Source: Thioglobus_C sp964448305 (GTDB taxonomy: Bacteria; Pseudomonadota; Gammaproteobacteria; PS1; Pseudothioglobaceae). From it: DNA of 58,363 nucleotides. The notes beneath the pieces were generated by a model. That model was not told the origin of the DNA. It searched no databases and saw only the letters and a program-made list of their open reading frames with translations. Shown here one piece after another: positions 1 to 9,267 of the stretch; the first letter of the stretch is position 1; the number at the start of each line of letters is the position of its first letter. A program made the translations under genes and the position numbers. The stretch covers positions 1 through 58,363 of the forward strand of contig CAYUWB010000006.1 in NCBI GenBank assembly GCA_964448305.1, read 5' to 3'.

Positions 1-1
1 C

Positions 2-94
2 TTTATTTCTAAAGCTATAAGTAAACAAGCACTTTACGAAAGCTTGGCTAACAGTTACCTAAATATTAGTAATAACACACTTAAAAAGGTTTGA
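2..94 (+). CDS. Possible 3' end of a gene cut by the window edge
   Basis: An open frame runs from the first bases to a TGA at 92-94, giving about 30 codons ending in LKKV. It would overlap the 3' end of the convergent hemJ by 14 bases. Convergent overlaps of this kind recur in this window (mrdA, comEC, ftsY). No domain is recognisable in so short a tail, and an open frame of 30 codons is not strong evidence in AT-rich DNA. Confidence 0.25.
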   Translation, partial: FISKAISKQALYESLANSYLNISNNTLKKV

Positions 95-506
95 CAGTCA
101 CCAAAATAATAATAGCCACTAGTATCAATACTGGAAACTCATTAAACCAGCGATAAAACACATGCGATCGTGTGTTTTTATCTTGTTTAAAAACACGTAC
201 CAAATGTCCACAATAAAAATGATAAACGACTAAGATGCCAACTAATGCTAACTTAGCATGTAACCAATACTGCCCAACATACGCTTGCCAGGCATAGTCT
301 TGTAACATCCACACGCCTAAGATGGTCGCAATAATAAAACTCGGCATCATAATACCGCGGTAAAGCTTGCGTTCCATCACCTTAAAGCGCTCAATACTAG
401 TTTTATCACTACTCATAGCATGATAGACAAACAGGCGTGGCAAGTAAAACAACGCTGCAAACCAAGTGATAACACTAATAATATGAAAAGCCTTTACCCA
501 CAACAT
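81..506 (-). CDS. hemJ: HemJ-type protoporphyrinogen IX oxidase
   Basis: This is a 141-residue inner-membrane protein of the HemJ/UPF0093 family. The family oxidises protoporphyrinogen IX to protoporphyrin IX in haem synthesis. Four hydrophobic segments are visible. The two residues considered essential in the family are present: His8 in the first helix (KAFHIISVITW) and Lys85 in the WLHAKL motif. The family motif LPRLFVYHA lies at 22-30. The ATG at 506 is preceded by AAGGG at good spacing and gives the usual family length. An upstream TTG at 536 would add ten residues and is less likely. hemC lies about 11 kb away rather than in an operon with it. Confidence 0.87.
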   Translation of the reverse strand: MLWVKAFHIISVITWFAALFYLPRLFVYHAMSSDKTSIERFKVMERKLYRGIMMPSFIIATILGVWMLQDYAWQAYVGQYWLHAKLALVGILVVYHFYCGHLVRVFKQDKNTRSHVFYRWFNEFPVLILVAIIILVTVKPF

Positions 507-581
507 ACAACCCTTAACAATAAATACAGTTACCAACCATTATAGTAAAATAAAGCGAAATTAACTACTCTCTTTAATAAC

Positions 582-3500
582 TTGAAGAAATACCGAGAAA
601 TCCCATACAACTATACGTCGTTCTCAGATAAGGAAGTGGTGTGTCGTTTTTTAGGTGAAGCGTCATGGGAATTACTCAACCAACTACGTGAAAATCGTAA
701 TACAGGTCGCAGTGCTAGAATGCTGTTTGAAGTGCTGGGTGATATGTGGGTGGTTAATCGAAACCCTTATTTACAAGAAGACTTAATTAAAAACAAGCGT
801 CGCTGGAGAGCACTCACTGAAGCGCTTTATTCACGCTTAAATCAAATTCGTTCTCGCGCTGATGGCAATGAAAAAGTACTTGAGTTAATACACAGTGCCG
901 ACCAAGCAGTTGATGGCTTTAAGCATTGTTTGAGTGAGTTTCAAAACAACAAACAGCGAATTAAAAAAGCCTTGCTCAAGGTTACCCACAATAACAATAT
1001 TCGTTTTGATGCACTGTCTCGCTCATCACACGCAACCGATGCAACGGATTGGCGTGTTGAATATCCAGCGGTGGTCATTACTCCAGATACTGAAATTGAA
1101 ATTGCCAGTATTGTCAAAACCTGTATTGAACTAGGTTTAACCATTATCCCTCGTGGTGGTGGTACTGGCTATACTGGTGGCGCAATACCTCTAGATGCGC
1201 AAACAGCCGTCATTAACACTGAAAAACTCAGCTTTATTGAATCAATCCAAAACCAGGACGGCCTTCATTCAATTAATGTCGGTGCTGGTGTTATCACTAA
1301 GCGTGTGAGTGAAACAGCCGCAGCAAGTGGCTTGGTTTTTGCAGTTGATCCAACCTCGCAAGATGCTTGCACCATTGGCGGTAATGTCGCCATGAATGCC
1401 GGCGGTAAAAAAGCCCTACGTTGGGGTACAACCATTGACAATTTACTTTCTTGGAAAATGGTGATGCCAGACGGTAACTGGTTACAAGTCAAACGTCTGG
1501 ATCATAATCAAGACAAAATACAGTTACTGGATGAAGTCAGTTTCAAAATCCACCATTTAAAAACCGATGGAAAAACCCTACTTAGAACTGAAACACTCAC
1601 CATTAATGCCGCCCACATGCGCAAGAGTGGTCTCGGTAAAGACGTTACCAACAAGTTTTTAGATGGGCTACCAGGTATTCAAAAAGAAGGCTGTGATGGT
1701 TTTATTACCTCGGCTGAGTTTATCCTTCATCAACCACTCGAGCACATTAACACATTATGTCTTGAGTTTTTTGGCCATGATTTAGACAACGCAGTCTCTG
1801 CCATTGTTGCTGTTAAAGATAGTGTTGATGGCTCAACAGATGTTGACTTAGTTGGCATGGAGCACTTAGATGCTCGTTATATAAAGGCTGTTAATTACAC
1901 CACTAAAGCCAATCGTGCGGAATTACCGAAAATGGTACTATTAGTTGATATTAGCGCCAACAACCAAACCTCATTAGATGATCAGGTTGACAAAATTATT
2001 CAACTCACACAAGATCGAGAAGGTGAATGCTTTGTGGCCAAATTACCTGAGAAACGACAAGCATTTTGGAAAGACCGCGCCAACACAGCTGCCATTGCAG
2101 CACATACCAATGCCTTTAAAATCAACGAAGATGTAGTGATTCCACTTGATAAACTAGGGGATTATAGTCAGGGTATTGAACACATCAATATTCGACTTTC
2201 AATTGAAAACAAACTAGCCACGTTAAATGCAATTGAATCTTTTTTTCAGAGCATTAATCCAGAATCCAGTCTTGTTAAAAACAAAATTAACCATGCTTTA
2301 ACCCTGCTGAATGAAGTTGATACTGAGTGGAAGAATGCACTATCAAGTCTGAATCAAACAGCTGAATTTAAAGCTATCCAATCAGGTAATCGAGTGATTT
2401 CCTATATCAATGAATTTGCACAGCCACTCAATGATTTACTCATGGGCGATGTCTTTACCGACATACGTAAAAAAGTTCAAGAAATCCATACTGAATACCG
2501 TGAAATGCGTTTATTTGTTGCTACTCATATGCATGCTGGTGATGGCAATGTACACACCAATATTCCAGTACACTCACACAACACACAAATGCTACATCAG
2601 GCCGAAGCTGTGGTGGATGAGATCATGGTTTTAGCCCAACAACTTGGTGGTGTGATTTCCGGTGAACATGGTATTGGATTGACTAAATACCAATACTTGT
2701 CTAATGAATTCAAACAAGAATTTTCCGACTACAAAGCCCACATTGACCCAAATGGCCACTTTAACAAAGGTAAACTTATGCCTGGTAGTGGATTAGCAAA
2801 CGCCTTTACTCCTTCTCTGCGCTTGGTTGAACAAGAAGCATTGATTTTAGAAAGTAGTGAAATTGGTGAAATTAACGACATGGTGAAGTCTTGCCTGCGT
2901 TGCGGCAAATGCAAAGATGTATGTACCACTCATGTACCAGAGGCTAACTTACTTTATTCTCCACGTGACAAAATTATCGGCACCAACTTAATTTCTGAAG
3001 CCTTCCTCTACGAAGAACAAACCCGACGAGGAGTCTCAATCGATCATTTTGATGAATTTAACGACATTGCTGATCATTGTACGATTTGCCACCGTTGTGA
3101 AAAACCTTGTCCAGTCAATATTGATTTTGGTGATGTATCAATCAAAATGAAAAATATTTTGGTTAAGCAAAATAAACGCCACACCAATATTGCCGCTAAA
3201 ATGTCGATTGCCTATCTAAACATGAGCAAGCCTTGGCAAATCAACCTTACCAAAAAGCTATTGGTAGACTTTAGTTACAAAGCTCAACACCTTGCTTCTA
3301 GATTGGCCAAACCTTTCTTAAAGAAACAACCTGATAAGACCGTTGGTAGCCCTAACGCTTTAACCGAGTTGGTGACGATTTTAGACAAGCCATTACCAAC
3401 CGACACCGGCATGGCACCACTCCGAAGCTTGCTTAATATTAATGATGCAGGCACCATTCCGATTTTGGCACATCCTGATAAATCAAGCGTTGATTCGCCG

Positions 3501-4274
3501 AGTGTGTTTTATTTTCCAGGTTGTGGTTCTGAACGTCTGTATTCACAAATTGGGCTAGCTACTATTGCCCTACTCTATCATCAAGGGGTTAAAGTGGTAT
3601 TGCCACCAAGTTACTTATGTTGTGGTTATCCACAAGCCAGCGCTGGAAACGAAGCCAAAAGCAAGGAAATTTCTACTGATAATCGTGTGTTGTTCCATCG
3701 TATGGCCAATACGCTAAACTATTTGGATATCAAACACGTACTCACCTCATGTGGCACTTGTATCGATCAATTACTGACTTATGAATTGGGTGATATTTTT
3801 AAAGATGCTCAACTCACCGATATTCACGAATACTTGTTGGCTAACGATGTCAAACTTGATAGTACTGATGAAAAATATCTTTACCATGCACCGTGTCACG
3901 ACCCAATTAAGACTGGCGATTCTGCTGATGTAATTTCACAAATTATGGGGTCTGACGTCACTAACAATGATCGTTGCTGTGGTGAGGCCGGCACCTTTGC
4001 CGTGGCACGTGCTGACATTGCCAAGCAAGTCAAGTTTAAAAAAGAAAACGAGATTCAAAAAGATTTAACCGCACTGATTGGCACACCAAAAGCCAAAAAA
4101 GGCATCAAAATGTTAACCACTTGCCCTGCTTGTCGCCAAGGCTTGTCACGTTATCAAGCGTCCACAGGTGTTGAGCCAATCTACCCAGTAGAAGTTATGG
4201 CTGAACAAACCTTAGGCAAGAATTGGCAGAAAGACTTTATTAATTCTGTGGCAATTGAAAAAGTATTACTTTAA
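582..4274 (+). CDS. Giant FAD-linked oxidase / 4Fe-4S / CCG-domain oxidoreductase (DUF3683 type)
   Basis: The protein has 1230 residues. The order is: an N-terminal DUF3683-like region (REIPYNYTSFSDKE near residue 5); an FAD-binding type-4 domain with PRGGGTGYTGG near 188; a FAD-oxidase C-terminal region with HMHAGDGNVH; two 4Fe-4S clusters (CLRCGKCKDVC near 771, CTICHRCEKPCP near 833); and two cysteine-rich CCG domains (CCGYPQ near 1013, CCGEAG near 1131). This layout equals GlcD plus GlcF fused in one chain. Known relatives oxidise 2-hydroxyacids such as D-lactate or glycolate and pass electrons to quinone, but the substrate here cannot be read from sequence. The start is a TTG with no strong ribosome site, chosen because the DUF3683 motif begins right after it. 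Confidence 0.9.
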   Translation: MKKYREIPYNYTSFSDKEVVCRFLGEASWELLNQLRENRNTGRSARMLFEVLGDMWVVNRNPYLQEDLIKNKRRWRALTEALYSRLNQIRSRADGNEKVLELIHSADQAVDGFKHCLSEFQNNKQRIKKALLKVTHNNNIRFDALSRSSHATDATDWRVEYPAVVITPDTEIEIASIVKTCIELGLTIIPRGGGTGYTGGAIPLDAQTAVINTEKLSFIESIQNQDGLHSINVGAGVITKRVSETAAASGLVFAVDPTSQDACTIGGNVAMNAGGKKALRWGTTIDNLLSWKMVMPDGNWLQVKRLDHNQDKIQLLDEVSFKIHHLKTDGKTLLRTETLTINAAHMRKSGLGKDVTNKFLDGLPGIQKEGCDGFITSAEFILHQPLEHINTLCLEFFGHDLDNAVSAIVAVKDSVDGSTDVDLVGMEHLDARYIKAVNYTTKANRAELPKMVLLVDISANNQTSLDDQVDKIIQLTQDREGECFVAKLPEKRQAFWKDRANTAAIAAHTNAFKINEDVVIPLDKLGDYSQGIEHINIRLSIENKLATLNAIESFFQSINPESSLVKNKINHALTLLNEVDTEWKNALSSLNQTAEFKAIQSGNRVISYINEFAQPLNDLLMGDVFTDIRKKVQEIHTEYREMRLFVATHMHAGDGNVHTNIPVHSHNTQMLHQAEAVVDEIMVLAQQLGGVISGEHGIGLTKYQYLSNEFKQEFSDYKAHIDPNGHFNKGKLMPGSGLANAFTPSLRLVEQEALILESSEIGEINDMVKSCLRCGKCKDVCTTHVPEANLLYSPRDKIIGTNLISEAFLYEEQTRRGVSIDHFDEFNDIADHCTICHRCEKPCPVNIDFGDVSIKMKNILVKQNKRHTNIAAKMSIAYLNMSKPWQINLTKKLLVDFSYKAQHLASRLAKPFLKKQPDKTVGSPNALTELVTILDKPLPTDTGMAPLRSLLNINDAGTIPILAHPDKSSVDSPSVFYFPGCGSERLYSQIGLATIALLYHQGVKVVLPPSYLCCGYPQASAGNEAKSKEISTDNRVLFHRMANTLNYLDIKHVLTSCGTCIDQLLTYELGDIFKDAQLTDIHEYLLANDVKLDSTDEKYLYHAPCHDPIKTGDSADVISQIMGSDVTNNDRCCGEAGTFAVARADIAKQVKFKKENEIQKDLTALIGTPKAKKGIKMLTTCPACRQGLSRYQASTGVEPIYPVEVMAEQTLGKNWQKDFINSVAIEKVLL

Positions 4275-4338
4275 AATCACCTTTGGTGATAAACCAGAAA
4301 AAACACTTGAGAAGAATTCATTTACACACGGAGACACC

Positions 4339-4791
4339 ATGAAAAAAATACTAATTACGCTTTTTGCGTTATTTTCAATCAACGCTTTTGCAGGTAGTGC
4401 ACAAAACATTGCTGACACATTTAACGCATCATCCACCCCTGCCGAGCTAGTCAAATCAGGTTGGGCTGGAAATGATGGCGGTAAAGGCTACAAAGTATTA
4501 CAAGTTGTTGTTAAAGACACAGGTAAAGCAGCGGAATTGCACATTGACAACAATGGTAAAGCAGCGGCAGCTTTCGATAGTGCTAAAACAGCCAAGCTAA
4601 ACGCAGATGTTGACTACAAAATGATCGCCACTATGGAAGACTGGGCAGCAATGGGTACGGGTGAATCTGGCCCAATGTACCACATGACATTCGGCGGTTT
4701 ATCGTTTGAAGGTCCAATGGGCGAAGCCATGAACAACATGGGCCCATTTGCCTCTTTCTTAATTAATATTGGTAAAAATATCCAAGACTAA
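4339..4791 (+). CDS. Secreted SCP2-like lipid/sterol-carrier domain protein
   Basis: The product has 150 residues with a clear Sec signal peptide (MKKILITLFALFSINAFA, cleavage before GSAQN), so it is probably periplasmic. The C-terminal half, with LSFEGPMGEAMNNMGPFASF, resembles the end of SCP2-type sterol/lipid carrier domains. That assignment is by pattern only. The ATG at 4339 follows a GGAGA ribosome site. A longer in-frame reading back to 4255 would overlap the upstream oxidoreductase gene and lose the signal peptide, so it was rejected. It lies 64 bases after the oxidoreductase and may be co-transcribed. Its stop abuts the convergent stop of the next gene with no gap. Confidence 0.75.
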   Translation: MKKILITLFALFSINAFAGSAQNIADTFNASSTPAELVKSGWAGNDGGKGYKVLQVVVKDTGKAAELHIDNNGKAAAAFDSAKTAKLNADVDYKMIATMEDWAAMGTGESGPMYHMTFGGLSFEGPMGEAMNNMGPFASFLINIGKNIQD

Positions 4792-5151
4792 TTAAATTAT
4801 ATCGGTGCTGGCATGATCGCTAGCACTGACATACACCCAGGCTTGTTTGCCTGATTTTAGTTTTCCCAATACTCGTTGATACTCATCAACTTCATATTCG
4901 TCTGATTGCGCTAACTCTTGCGTGGTAATTTCAAATACCATTCCGGCAATTTCATCTGTGTCTGATTTTGAGCTAACAGCAATAGGATGATGTGTTTCAC
5001 CACTTAAATCAACCACAGATTGATCTTTAATCTCAACCATTTCTAGTTGATAGCCCAACAGCTGATCTTTGGCACCTGTTAACTCACGACCAAAAGTTTC
5101 TAATTGCACTTCTGTATTTTGCAACGTACCGTAAGAAAATAGTTGTTCCAT
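4792..5151 (-). CDS. Gamma-glutamylcyclotransferase-like (AIG2/GGCT) small protein
   Basis: The 119-residue protein starts MEQLFSYGTLQ. YGTLQ (7-11) is the substrate-loop motif of the GGCT/AIG2 fold. A glutamate in EYEVDEYQRV (Glu87) sits where the family's catalytic acid is expected. Members release 5-oxoproline from gamma-glutamyl compounds, or act on gamma-glutamylamines; the substrate here is unknown. The ATG at 5151 lies four bases after the stop of the upstream gene, so translation is probably coupled. An earlier start inside the upstream gene would only add a non-conserved tail. Confidence 0.75.
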   Translation of the reverse strand: MEQLFSYGTLQNTEVQLETFGRELTGAKDQLLGYQLEMVEIKDQSVVDLSGETHHPIAVSSKSDTDEIAGMVFEITTQELAQSDEYEVDEYQRVLGKLKSGKQAWVYVSASDHASTDII

Positions 5152-5155
5152 TTTG

Positions 5156-5569
5156 TTAATGCTCTGGTGTGCCTTGCCACAACATACTGTACCCCACTTC
5201 ATAAGTGTTGTCACAGTAAGCCGCTAACTGAGAAAACTTATCATTGAATAATTTATCAGCATGGGAAGCCTCATGTTGCTCAAATGACTGCCAATAGGTA
5301 ACAATCACCAAGTCGCCTGAATTTTGATCTACTCGCTTATTATCAGCCTCGCTTGGGTCTTGTACTGAACCTTCTGCCGAAATAAAGCCATCGTTTTTAA
5401 AAACTTGGCCACCGATAAAACCACCGTTATCATCGCCGTAATTATTTTTAACAACATTACACATCTCACCAAGCAATAATTCAACATCTTCGATGGTGTA
5501 TTCATCTTTAAGGTCAACAACGTTAAATAGCATCTTACAGCCGAAAGGTACTTCAATTGGGGCAAACAT
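5156..5569 (-). CDS. Conserved small protein with ABM/dimeric alpha-beta barrel-like C-terminus
   Basis: The product has 137 residues, no signal peptide and an acidic character. The C-terminal section (VIVTYWQSFEQHEASHADKL, then a YEVGYSMLWQG strand) resembles the strand-helix pattern of antibiotic-biosynthesis-monooxygenase or dimeric alpha-beta barrel proteins. No catalytic motif can be named. A GGAG ribosome site precedes the ATG at 5569. It forms a two-gene unit with the gamma-glutamylcyclotransferase-like gene. Function is unknown. Confidence 0.7.
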   Translation of the reverse strand: MFAPIEVPFGCKMLFNVVDLKDEYTIEDVELLLGEMCNVVKNNYGDDNGGFIGGQVFKNDGFISAEGSVQDPSEADNKRVDQNSGDLVIVTYWQSFEQHEASHADKLFNDKFSQLAAYCDNTYEVGYSMLWQGTPEH

Positions 5570-5624
5570 AATACAACTCCATAGTAATTTAATAATTTAT
5601 AAAGACCCATTATAAAGTCTAAAT

Positions 5625-5681
5625 TTTTTAAAGAAATAACCCTTGCGGGGTATAGTTAAAATTTCGGAAATAATCGAAATG
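5625..5681 (-). terminator. Tandem weak hairpins downstream of the M16 operon
   Basis: Read on the minus strand after the M16 stop, there are two stems. The first pairs 5675-5680 with 5661-5666 (CGAAAT/ATTTCG). The second pairs 5647-5653 with 5636-5642 around a GCAA loop, with one mismatch, and is followed by a broken T-rich run. Either could terminate the protease operon. The U tracts are poor, so this is tentative. Confidence 0.4.
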
Positions 5682-5682
5682 G

Positions 5683-6972
5683 CTATTTTTGCTCGCCGAC
5701 ACTCAAAATAATGAGTTTATCCATATCAATCAGTCGCGCATAGGCTTTTTGGATGTCTTCGGCGCTAATATCTTTGATTTTGTCGGTAAAACCGCTTAAA
5801 TAGTCGAGTGGCAGGTCATAAAAACCAATAATGGACAAATAAGTAAGGATATTGGCGTTGCTAGCCGTCTCTAGGGCGAAGCCACCGATGATATTATCCT
5901 TTCCATCTGCCAGTTTTTGGGCGTCAATCGCATTATTTCTGAAATTTTTAAGGGTTGCGATAGCAATATTTTTGGCTTCAGTGGCTTGATTGTTTTTGGT
6001 TTGCAGTCGCATCATAAATATGCCGTTTGAGCGCATCTTACTAAAGTAACTATAAGTCGAATAGGCTAGGCCTTTTTTCTCACGAATCTCATCACTGAGA
6101 ATTGAAGTAAGGCCACTACCACCAAAAATATGATTACCCAAATACAAAGGATAATAATCAGGATGTGATCGATTGATACCGGTTTGACCAATAAGCAAAT
6201 GTGTTTGCTTTGAAGGAAATTCAATGTGAATGGTTTGTGGCTTTTCAAGTGACGATATGACTGGGTTGACTTTGGCCCTCTCTCCAGCATTTAAACCATG
6301 AGAAATCTGCCTAGCAATTTGTTTGGCTTGTGCTTTAGGAATATCGCCCACCAAAGCAATGGTGAGATTTTTAGCGACATAAAACTGATGGTAATGCTGT
6401 TTTAAATCGTCAAGCGATATTTGCTTAATGCTGTCTTGTGTGCCAATCTTGGCATGTGCATAGGGGTGATCAGCAAATACCGCTTTGTCAAAAGCCAATG
6501 ATGCCACACTGGCCGGTGACTGCTTAGCTGCCTCAATAGCGCGCAAAGTTTGACGTTTTTCTCGGGTTAAATAAGCCTGTTCAAAGCTAGGCAAGGTAAT
6601 CACCTCAGTAAAAGTATCAAGCGATTTTTTTAAGATCGGTTGTCGTGTGAGTGTGCGTAATGATACGATCGACATGTCTTTAAGTGAGCTGGTTGAGAAC
6701 TGCGCACCATTTGCCTCAAAGGCATTGATGATTTGTTCTTCATTATGATATTTGGTGGCGGTACCGAGTAGCGAACTGGTGAGCGATGCCAAACCATATT
6801 GATCACCATCTCTAGAGGCAGCGGCATCAAAATTGAGCTGGACATCTAATATTGGCAAGCCTTTGGTTTGTGCAAAAAAGACTTTGGCGCCTTCAGGAGT
6901 TGTCCAATGCTGAATATTTATATTGGCATGCGCACTACCTATTAGTAGCAACAATAAAGCTAAAATTCTCAT
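5683..6972 (-). CDS. M16 peptidase family, non-catalytic partner subunit
   Basis: The 429-residue protein has a signal peptide (MRILALLLLLIGSAHA). It shows the pitrilysin/M16 fold, including the C-terminal GGSGLTSILSDEIREKKGLAYSTYSYF region that carries the Arg/Tyr substrate-binding signature. At the zinc site, where the partner has GVSHMLEHM, this protein has GLASLTSSL (60-68), so the HxxEH ligands are lost. In bacterial M16B pairs one subunit keeps zinc and the other keeps the Arg/Tyr pair, and this fits the second type. Its ATG overlaps the TGA of the upstream catalytic gene (ATGA, 6969-6972), giving coupled translation of the two chains. The likely location is the periplasm. Confidence 0.92.
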   Translation of the reverse strand: MRILALLLLLIGSAHANINIQHWTTPEGAKVFFAQTKGLPILDVQLNFDAAASRDGDQYGLASLTSSLLGTATKYHNEEQIINAFEANGAQFSTSSLKDMSIVSLRTLTRQPILKKSLDTFTEVITLPSFEQAYLTREKRQTLRAIEAAKQSPASVASLAFDKAVFADHPYAHAKIGTQDSIKQISLDDLKQHYHQFYVAKNLTIALVGDIPKAQAKQIARQISHGLNAGERAKVNPVISSLEKPQTIHIEFPSKQTHLLIGQTGINRSHPDYYPLYLGNHIFGGSGLTSILSDEIREKKGLAYSTYSYFSKMRSNGIFMMRLQTKNNQATEAKNIAIATLKNFRNNAIDAQKLADGKDNIIGGFALETASNANILTYLSIIGFYDLPLDYLSGFTDKIKDISAEDIQKAYARLIDMDKLIILSVGEQK

Positions 6973-8294
6973 TTAACCCCCTGTGGAATTAGCTCGACCG
7001 AATTGGCAATATCAAAATTAAGATATTGTTTAGCCGCTGATGAAACTTCAGTGGCGTTAATGTTATTCATATTGTCGACATAATTAAACATTTTATCAAC
7101 ACCCAAACCTACTGTTGAAAGCATGCCCAGATAATAAGACTGAGTAGATATTTGATCTTGTTCAAAGACAAAGTCAGCTTCAAGCTGTGCCTTAGTTCGA
7201 GACAGCTCTCCTTGAATAAAGTCAGGGTTATTGATCAGCTCGCTCACTTGGGTTTTAATAGCACTAAGCACTGTATCGTTACTCACACCATTAGCCGGTA
7301 CAAAACTTAGGGTAAACAAAGTATCGTATTTGTCATATAGGCGATAACCTACGCCGATACTCGATGCGATCTGTTGATTTCTAATCAGTGATTTTGATAA
7401 GCCATTATCGAGCACATAAGCCAACATCTCTAAAGTGTAAGCGGTCTTTTCATTGTTAACCGTACTTAGGCTTGGCACAGGAAATGACAACACATAAAAA
7501 GGCAGTTTGGCTTTTAGCTTCAATACTTTAGCGTTGCCTTTGAGTGTAATAGCCGCTCTATCTGATGGTTTAATATTTGGATTAAAAGCATAATCACCAA
7601 AATATTGTTTTGCTAAACGAATAACTTGTGCTGGATCCACATCACCGACCACCACCAAAGTGGCATTATTTGGTGCATAGTATTTTTCATACCAAACTCT
7701 AAGGTCATTCAAACTATAGGTTTCTATATCTTTTTGAAAACCAATCACGGGTGAGTGGTAGGCGCCACCTTTATCAAAAGAAATCATACGTAGCTTTTCA
7801 TAAACTTTTGCATTGGGTTTGTCTTCTACCCGCATGCGGCGCTCTTCAATCACCACTTGTCGCTCTTTAGCTAACTCTTGATTAGAAAAAGTTAAATTGC
7901 GCATGCGATCTGCTTCCATCTTGATCGCTAGCTCAAGTTTAGACTTGTGCATTTTTTGATAATAAGCAGTGAAATCTTTAGAGGTGAAGGCGTTTTCATC
8001 GCCACCATTTCTGGCAATAATTTGTGAAAATTCACCTGATTTATAAGCATGAGTGCCTTTAAACATCATGTGCTCAAGCATGTGTGATACGCCAGTTGTT
8101 GGGCGTGATTCATCACTAGCACCAACCTTGTACCAAAGCTGCGAGATAAATACCGGTGCGCGTGAATCGGTTTTTACAACAATCTTTAAGCCATTATCTA
8201 GCGTGGCTTGAGTAACGCCTTGCTCGGCCAAATCAAGTGAGTTGGCAAATAAAGAATGAGACAAACCAAAGAATAGTAAAATTAACGCTTTCAT
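6969..8294 (-). CDS. M16 zinc metallopeptidase, catalytic subunit
   Basis: The product has 441 residues with a signal peptide (MKALILLFFGLSHSLFA). The inverted zinc motif HMLEH is at 71-75, and the downstream glutamates in VVIEERRMRVEDKP supply the third ligand. Family members are zinc endopeptidases that act on peptides and unfolded proteins. Paired with the overlapping non-catalytic gene it should form a heterodimeric periplasmic protease. It diverges from ftsY with only 25 bases between start codons, a neighbourhood I recall from other gammaproteobacteria. The physiological substrate is unknown. Confidence 0.93.
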   Translation of the reverse strand: MKALILLFFGLSHSLFANSLDLAEQGVTQATLDNGLKIVVKTDSRAPVFISQLWYKVGASDESRPTTGVSHMLEHMMFKGTHAYKSGEFSQIIARNGGDENAFTSKDFTAYYQKMHKSKLELAIKMEADRMRNLTFSNQELAKERQVVIEERRMRVEDKPNAKVYEKLRMISFDKGGAYHSPVIGFQKDIETYSLNDLRVWYEKYYAPNNATLVVVGDVDPAQVIRLAKQYFGDYAFNPNIKPSDRAAITLKGNAKVLKLKAKLPFYVLSFPVPSLSTVNNEKTAYTLEMLAYVLDNGLSKSLIRNQQIASSIGVGYRLYDKYDTLFTLSFVPANGVSNDTVLSAIKTQVSELINNPDFIQGELSRTKAQLEADFVFEQDQISTQSYYLGMLSTVGLGVDKMFNYVDNMNNINATEVSSAAKQYLNFDIANSVELIPQGVK

Positions 8295-8319
8295 AATTCA
8301 ATTATTATAGTCAAAAGCC

Positions 8320-9267
8320 TTGTTTAATTTTTTTAAAAAAGATAAATCTTCAGCAGAAGAAAAACCTGCTTCATTAAAAGAACGCCTAGTCAAATCAAGA
8401 CAAAAGCTAGGCTCTGGGCTGTCTGCGTTATTACTAGGCAAAAAAGAAATTAATGACGACTTACTCGATGAGTTAGAAACCTTGCTAATTACCGCTGACA
8501 TCGGCATCAATACCACTGACAAGGTACTAGAAAGTGTACGTAAAAATGCAAGCAGAAAAACCCTTAAAGATTCAGATAGCTTGTATGAGTTTTTAAAAAA
8601 CGAATTAGAAAAGCTGCTGATTGAAGACAATCAACTCAATACTGATATTAATGAAACTTTTGTAATTTTAGTCGTTGGCATTAACGGCGCAGGAAAAACC
8701 ACTACCATTGGCAAGCTGGCCAAATCATTCCAAAATCAAGGCAAGTCAGTCATGCTTGCTGCGGGTGATACTTTCCGTGCAGCTGCGGTAGAGCAGCTTA
8801 AAGTATGGGGTGAGCGCAATGAAATACCGGTTGTTGCTCAAGCCACTGGCGCTGATGCAGCTTCAGTGATTTATGATGCCTACGAATCAGCACGTGCTAA
8901 AAATGTTGATATTCTTATTGCTGATACCGCTGGCAGATTGCACACGCAAGGCAACCTAATGCAAGAGCTAGAAAAGATTAAACGCGTGCTAAAAAAACAC
9001 AATGAAGACGCACCACATGAAACCATGCTGGTGATTGATGGTGGCTCAGGACAAAACGCCATTAATCAAGCGATTGAGTTTAATAAAGCGATTGATCTGA
9101 GTGGCGTAAGCATTACCAAACTAGATGGCACCGCCAAAGGTGGTGTGTTGTTTGCAGTTTCTGATGAGCTTAACTTACCAATCCGTTATATTGGTGTGGG
9201 TGAAGGTATTAACGACCTAAAACCATTTAAGGCGACTGAGTTTGTTGACGCCTTATTTAGCGAGTAA
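8320..9267 (+). CDS. ftsY: Signal recognition particle receptor FtsY
   Basis: The 315-residue GTPase docks ribosome-SRP complexes at the membrane. The NG domain is complete: P-loop GINGAGKTT (120-128), DTFRAAA (150-156), DTAGR (202-206) and TKLDG (266-270). The long acidic A domain of enteric FtsY is missing, and only about 20 residues precede the N domain. The start is TTG, chosen because it yields MFNFFKKDK, a short basic-amphipathic start like those of compact FtsY proteins. The 3' end overlaps the convergent oxidoreductase by 11 bases. Confidence 0.96.
   Translation: MFNFFKKDKSSAEEKPASLKERLVKSRQKLGSGLSALLLGKKEINDDLLDELETLLITADIGINTTDKVLESVRKNASRKTLKDSDSLYEFLKNELEKLLIEDNQLNTDINETFVILVVGINGAGKTTTIGKLAKSFQNQGKSVMLAAGDTFRAAAVEQLKVWGERNEIPVVAQATGADAASVIYDAYESARAKNVDILIADTAGRLHTQGNLMQELEKIKRVLKKHNEDAPHETMLVIDGGSGQNAINQAIEFNKAIDLSGVSITKLDGTAKGGVLFAVSDELNLPIRYIGVGEGINDLKPFKATEFVDALFSE

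Noticed and set aside
4255..4338. Upstream extension of the SCP2-like protein
   Set aside because: It overlaps the end of the oxidoreductase gene and hides the signal peptide; ATG 4339 has a good ribosome site.
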